A stretch of DNA of 9,040 nt from the NCBI GenBank assembly GCA_965370435.1, contig CBDUUP010000177.1, positions 1 through 9,040 of the forward strand, written 5' to 3'. The notes beneath the pieces were generated by a model, which was not told where the DNA came from, did not search any database, and worked only from the letters and a program-made list of their open reading frames with translations. The DNA comes from CBDUUP01 sp965370435. Its GTDB lineage: Bacteria; Chloroflexota; Anaerolineae; Anaerolineales; UBA11579. A program made the position numbers and the translations under genes. Each line of letters starts with the position of its first letter. The first letter of the stretch is position 1. Shown here one piece after another: positions 6,507 through 9,040 of this stretch.

Positions 6507-7020
6507 TCTATGAGGTCATACTGCCATGTTAAGTCAACGTAGAAGTTGCGCCTTCGCTATAGCCTACGGGCTGTCTGCTGCCTTTATGGGATCAATCCTC
6601 ATCCTATCCGCCGTAGAACTCATCCTTTCGGACGAAAGCATTTTCGACGCGTCACGCTTTGTTTCGGATCTAACTTTTCTAGTCCTCCTGAGCGTCGAGC
6701 TGATCTACCTCAACCGGTATGCCAGAGCCGCCAACGCTGCCCGGATTCACACAAACACAATCGTGCGCTTCACCCTCCTCTGCCTGGAATACTTGGTGAC
6801 AGCAACCCTACTCACCTTCTTTACCTTCTTCACCTTCTGGTTTGCCTTCCAACCCACCGGCGGGGCGTCCAACGGTTCATTCTCGATCCTTTTCTTCACC
6901 ATTCCAAAAGGGATCAGTCAAGTAGCGATCCGCATCCTGGCCGGTGGATGCGCGGTCTTCCTCATCGCCAAAGCCATCTCCGCCTGGAAAAGCGGCCTCC
7001 GCGACCTCCGCATCGCCCTG
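6425..7020 (+). repeat. Tandem duplication, copy 1
   Basis: This unit holds the 3' end of the histidine phosphatase gene plus the membrane-protein gene. Copy 2 lies at 7027-7556. The offset between copies is 602 bp at the left, 619 after a 17-bp insertion in copy 2, and 536 after an 83-bp deletion in copy 2. These values agree with landmark sequences (GACACCGGCC at 6438/7040, GGTAT at 6716/7252, GCCCT near 7015/7551). Confidence 0.85.
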
Positions 7021-7041
7021 TCACCAGATACACTGGGCTGA
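6526..7041 (+). CDS. Four-TM membrane protein, tandem paralogue A
   Basis: A 171-aa hydrophobic protein of unknown family. Four membrane segments are predicted by eye: about 8-33, 45-63, 79-108 (an aromatic run rich in Phe) and 132-153. Basic residues between segments 2 and 3 (NRYARAANAAR) and after segment 4 (WKSGLRDLR) suggest that both lie in the cytoplasm. No catalytic motif is visible. GAGG (6512-6515) lies ten bases upstream of the ATG, a slightly long spacing. It starts 20 bp after the phosphatase stop and is probably in the same transcript. It is about two-thirds identical to the ORF at 7197 over about 107 residues. Its last six residues (SPDTLG) are encoded by the duplication junction, so the original C-terminus was probably replaced. 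Confidence 0.75.
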   Translation: MLSQRRSCAFAIAYGLSAAFMGSILILSAVELILSDESIFDASRFVSDLTFLVLLSVELIYLNRYARAANAARIHTNTIVRFTLLCLEYLVTATLLTFFTFFTFWFAFQPTGGASNGSFSILFFTIPKGISQVAIRILAGGCAVFLIAKAISAWKSGLRDLRIALSPDTLG

Positions 7042-7132
7042 CACCGGCCAACTCCACGGCCCCGCCAACTCCACGGCCCCGCCGCCGACTTCGTTGACCC
7101 CACACCCAGGAATAATGAAACCTAACCAATAA
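7027..7132 (+). pseudogene. Duplicated, frameshifted 3' relic of the histidine phosphatase gene
   Basis: In the phosphatase frame this stretch reads HQIHWADTGQLHGPA, closely matching RLVRWADTGHLHGPA at the true C-terminus. A 17-bp tandem duplication then shifts the frame to a Pro/Ser/Thr-rich tail. Most differences from the parent are C-to-T or G-to-A transitions. It lacks any start or catalytic region and is a by-product of the tandem duplication. Confidence 0.75.
7050..7083 (+). repeat. Perfect 17-bp tandem repeat (two units)
   Basis: AACTCCACGGCCCCGCC occurs twice in direct succession, at 7050-7066 and 7067-7083. The corresponding part of duplication copy 1 (6448-6464) has one unit, so this expansion occurred after, or together with, the larger duplication. 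Confidence 0.9.
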
Positions 7133-7196
7133 GGTCATCCTGTCCGCCGCCGACATCATCCACGCGCCCGATAGCAGCTTCAACGCTCCCCGCTGG

Positions 7197-7574
7197 GTGG
7201 TGGGCGTGATAGGATTGGCCTTCCTGTGCGCAGGATTGATCATCCTCAGCCGGTATGCCCGAGCCGTCAACGCATCCCAACCTCACCCGAACAAACTAGC
7301 GCGCTTCATCTTACTCTACCTGGAATACCTGATGACGGCAACCCTGCTGACCGCCTTCGCCATCGTCCCCTCCTGGTTCGCCTTCGGGCCTGGCGGCGGG
7401 GAGTCCAGCGGCTCAATCTCGATATTCTTCTTCACCATTCCAATAGAGATAAATCAATTAACCACCCGCATCCTGGCCGGTGGAGGCGCAATCATCCTCA
7501 TCGCTATAGCCATCTCCGCCTGGATAAGCGGCCTCCGCAACCTCCGCAGCGCCCTCTTCTGGGACGAAGAATAA
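7197..7574 (+). CDS. N-terminally truncated membrane protein, tandem paralogue B
   Basis: From GTG 7197 this reads 125 aa, about two-thirds identical to the paralogue at 6526 (shared RYARA, LLYLEYLMTATLLT, FFFTIP, RILAGG, ISAWISGLR). It lacks about 45 N-terminal residues, including the first membrane segment. Homology to the paralogue continues upstream in frame to about 7136 (ILSAADIIHAPDSSF versus ILSAVELILSDESIF), but the ATG is gone: an 83-bp stretch is missing at a TCAT microhomology. Possible starts are GTG 7197 (no good SD) or CTG 7140, which has AAGG five bases upstream. Many differences between the copies are synonymous, so the frame was under selection for some time. It may be a functional three-TM protein or a decaying pseudogene. 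Confidence 0.5.
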   Translation: MVGVIGLAFLCAGLIILSRYARAVNASQPHPNKLARFILLYLEYLMTATLLTAFAIVPSWFAFGPGGGESSGSISIFFFTIPIEINQLTTRILAGGGAIILIAIAISAWISGLRNLRSALFWDEE

Positions 7575-7576
7575 CC

Positions 7577-7620
7577 CACCTCCATCCATCTACATATCTG
7601 CAACCTTCATATTTGCCCAC
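7577..7620. repeat. Left part of degenerate heptamer-repeat tract
   Basis: The tract between paralogue B and the inverted-repeat element can be parsed in sevens (CACCTCC, ATCCATC, TACATAT, CTGCAAC, CTTCATA). The 12-mer CTGCAACCTTCA at 7598-7609 recurs exactly at 7844-7855 on the other side of the element. Confidence 0.45.
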
Positions 7621-7621
7621 G

Positions 7622-7796
7622 GGTGTATTTCAGTTTTGGGGTACTCAGCGACTAAAGTCGCACCAACAACTGCGAAGTCCGCCCTTCGGCGGACTGAAGC
7701 CCTCTTTTAGTCGGCGAAGGCCGACTTTGTAAATGTAAGCGACTTTAGTCGCAATGTATTTCACCAATCAAACTCACCCCCAAACTAAAATGCACC
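7622..7796. mobile_element. MITE-like palindromic element with imperfect 21-bp terminal inverted repeats
   Basis: The ends 7622-7642 and 7776-7796 are inverted repeats matching at 18 of 21 positions. Inside is a second, perfect 14-bp inverted pair (7648-7661 and 7739-7752) and two hairpins. The element is about 175 bp with no coding capacity, so any movement would need a transposase supplied in trans. TTGCCCAC (7613-7620) and TTGTCCAC (7799-7806) flank it closely and could be a target-site duplication with one mismatch, though each is separated from the terminus by 1-2 bp. Similar hairpin elements are, from memory, common between genes in Chloroflexota. It sits between convergent genes and may also end transcription. 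Confidence 0.6.
7648..7752. repeat. Nested hairpin core of the inverted-repeat element
   Basis: GCGACTAAAGTCGC (7648-7661) is a 6-bp stem with an AA loop, and its exact reverse complement, GCGACTTTAGTCGC, stands at 7739-7752. Between them are AGTCCGCC-CTTC-GGCGGACT (7676-7695, perfect 8-bp stem) and AGTCGGC-GAAG-GCCGACT (7709-7726, perfect 7-bp stem). The two loops, CTTC and GAAG, are complementary, so the whole core is an imperfect palindrome that can fold as several hairpins or one long cruciform. Confidence 0.9.
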
Positions 7797-7806
7797 TCTT
7801 GTCCAC

Positions 7807-7870
7807 ATGCAACTTGCAAACTTGCTACTTGTCATCTTTCAACCTGCAACCTTCAACCCGCCAACCTTCT
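7807..7870. repeat. Right part of degenerate heptamer-repeat tract
   Basis: The sequence parses into imperfect heptamers around a TTGCAAC/CTTCAAC theme (TGCAACT, TGCAAAC, TTGCTAC, then TTTCAAC, CTGCAAC, CTTCAAC, CCGCCAAC). It runs over the stop codon (7853-7855) and last codons of the minus-strand YfhO gene. Degenerate heptamer arrays of this type are known from cyanobacterial genomes (STRR-type repeats); the function is unknown. Confidence 0.65.
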
Positions 7871-9040
7871 CCGCCTCGCCTCCATCCCAACCACCCCCAC
7901 CCACGCCGCCGCGCTCACTAGCGCGCCCAGATAAAAAGTCCAGGGCTGGTACACCATCACCACCTCCACCTCCCCCGCCGGAACATACACCGCCCGGAAC
8001 AGATAGTCTGCCTTCTGCACCAGCGCGACCTCGCCGTCCACCCAGACCCGCCAGCCGGGATACCACACGTCCCCCACCACCAGCCAGCCAGGCGTATCAG
8101 AAGACACCATAATAACCAGCCGGTTGGGATTTTCATCCACTAACTCAACCTTTCCCTCCCCGCCGGGAGAACATTCCAACTCCGTCCCCAAACCATCCCC
8201 CTCCAGGATCACTTCATTCCTCGCCAATTCCTCCCCGGCTCCCGCCCAGGCCATCACTTGAGCGAAGGCATCCTCTTCATCTTGTGCCGGGCGGACGCAA
8301 GCCACCCATCGCAAGCGTGGCAGCGTCTCCACCGCTTCGAAGGACACCGCATAAGGCGCATCCTCATCCACCCGCTGCACCGCGCCCACGCTCATCAAGG
8401 CCAACATTCGAGGCCAGAGTAATTCTTTGTTTTCATCGTCCAGAGCCTCCTTCCAGGCCGCGTAGCGACCCGGCGACAGCGGATCGAAGTTGTTGGCCGA
8501 GGCCAGGCCGTCCAATAGGGTCAGGTTGGGCAGCAGCGATCCCCGGTATTCCTCCCAACCGCCTTCGGGCGAGAAATCCTCGAAGGTGAAGTAACGGTCG
8601 AATTTCAGCGTGTATTCGTCTTCCGCTGGTAAGTACAGGCGGCTGCCGCCCGTTTCGTTCAGTATGGTTTCCACCTGTCCAACAACAGGTGATGACTCCC
8701 CATATAGCGACAAGTCATATCCAGGATTCAACCCCCACCCCGCTGCCAGCACATCCACCGCCACCCACAACGCGACCCCCAAAACCCATAAGTTCCTATT
8801 GTAAGGGCGCGCCGACGTGCGTCCTTCTTTGGGCGGAGCCAGCAAATTCAACACCCCCGCCCCCAACGCCCAGAAACCAGCTATCGCCATGGCTCGCACC
8901 GCCGCCGGACTAGCGTCTCCCAACACCACCCATCCCAAACCGGCCCCCACCATAATAGCAAATGCGCCCATGGTGCCCAGACGCGACCAATACAAAGCCC
9001 GCCCCTCATCGTCCTTCGGCGCCCGCGCCGCAACCTTCGG
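7853..9040 (-). CDS. YfhO-family membrane protein, 5'-truncated by window edge
   Basis: The minus-strand frame is open from the window end to TGA at 7855-7853, giving 395 C-terminal residues; full-length YfhO proteins are usually 700-900 aa. Visible parts: three membrane segments (LGTMGAFAIMVGAGLGWVVL, AMAIAGFWALGAGVLNLL, LWVLGVALWVAVDVLAAGW), then an extracytoplasmic region of about 250 residues including ANNFDPLSPGRY, then the typical YfhO ending SDTPGWLVVGDVWYPGWRVW, Asp-Gly, YLFRAVYVPAG and a last membrane segment with an RRRR tail. YfhO of Bacillus is a predicted GT-C-type protein linked to lipoteichoic acid glycosylation. In this organism a role in lipid-linked sugar transfer to a surface glycan is inference. 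The TTG at 8995 is not the true start because the frame continues upstream in a hydrophilic loop. The end of the gene lies in the heptamer repeat. Confidence 0.85.
   Translation of the reverse strand, partial: PKVAARAPKDDEGRALYWSRLGTMGAFAIMVGAGLGWVVLGDASPAAVRAMAIAGFWALGAGVLNLLAPPKEGRTSARPYNRNLWVLGVALWVAVDVLAAGWGLNPGYDLSLYGESSPVVGQVETILNETGGSRLYLPAEDEYTLKFDRYFTFEDFSPEGGWEEYRGSLLPNLTLLDGLASANNFDPLSPGRYAAWKEALDDENKELLWPRMLALMSVGAVQRVDEDAPYAVSFEAVETLPRLRWVACVRPAQDEEDAFAQVMAWAGAGEELARNEVILEGDGLGTELECSPGGEGKVELVDENPNRLVIMVSSDTPGWLVVGDVWYPGWRVWVDGEVALVQKADYLFRAVYVPAGEVEVVMVYQPWTFYLGALVSAAAWVGVVGMEARRRRLAG

Noticed and set aside
6546..7097. Plus-strand 183-codon frame overlapping paralogue A
   Set aside because: Out-of-frame Pro/His/Arg-rich reading of the membrane-protein gene; the hydrophobic frame is shared with paralogue B and is the real one.
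7648..7752. CRISPR-like array from the repeated palindromes
   Set aside because: The repeats are inverted, unequal in sequence and spacing, and have no regular spacers; they are a nested palindrome.
8284..8913. Plus-strand Pro/Ser-rich frames opposite the YfhO-family gene
   Set aside because: Low-complexity complements of a GC-rich coding strand, without start signals or recognisable domains.

Overview
The window reads as chromosomal DNA from a GC-rich bacterium. An Anaerolineae-type Chloroflexota (probably a metagenome-derived genome) is the best fit. The reasons are the repertoire (YfhO-family polytopic protein, GH5/GH114 lipoprotein, ICMT-like methyltransferase, AKR), pyrimidine-rich intergenic tracts with degenerate heptamer repeats, and hairpin elements built on a GCGACT...AGTCGC core. 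The taxonomic assignment is inference; the window contains no rRNA or other marker gene.

Layout. 1-941 (minus): 3'-truncated aldo/keto reductase. 942-1194: divergent intergenic region with a candidate promoter for each direction. 1195-2447 (plus): a 31-codon single-TM peptide that overlaps (ATGA) an ICMT/PEMT-like membrane methyltransferase, followed by a small class I SAM methyltransferase. 2529-4787 (plus): a 752-aa predicted lipoprotein joining a GH5-like domain to a GH114/TM1410-like domain. 4891-5538 (plus): an AT-rich polytopic membrane protein of unknown function. 5630-6506 (plus): a 63-aa ORF overlapping a histidine phosphatase by 8 bp. 6526-7574 (plus): two tandem paralogous four-TM/three-TM membrane proteins produced by a local duplication of about 600 bp; the second copy has lost its start codon and N-terminus. 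7575-7852: convergent intergenic region holding a palindrome-rich, MITE-like element embedded in a heptamer-repeat tract. 7853-9040 (minus): the C-terminal part of a YfhO-family membrane protein, 5'-truncated by the window edge.

The genes do not form one obvious pathway. Envelope and surface functions dominate (secreted glycosidase, YfhO glycan protein, several membrane proteins), but I see no defence system, CRISPR array, tRNA, phage module or biosynthetic cluster. The most informative structures are (i) the tandem duplication with its microhomology deletion, (ii) the GH5-GH114 fusion, (iii) the inverted-repeat element, and (iv) the unlisted small membrane ORF coupled to the methyltransferase.
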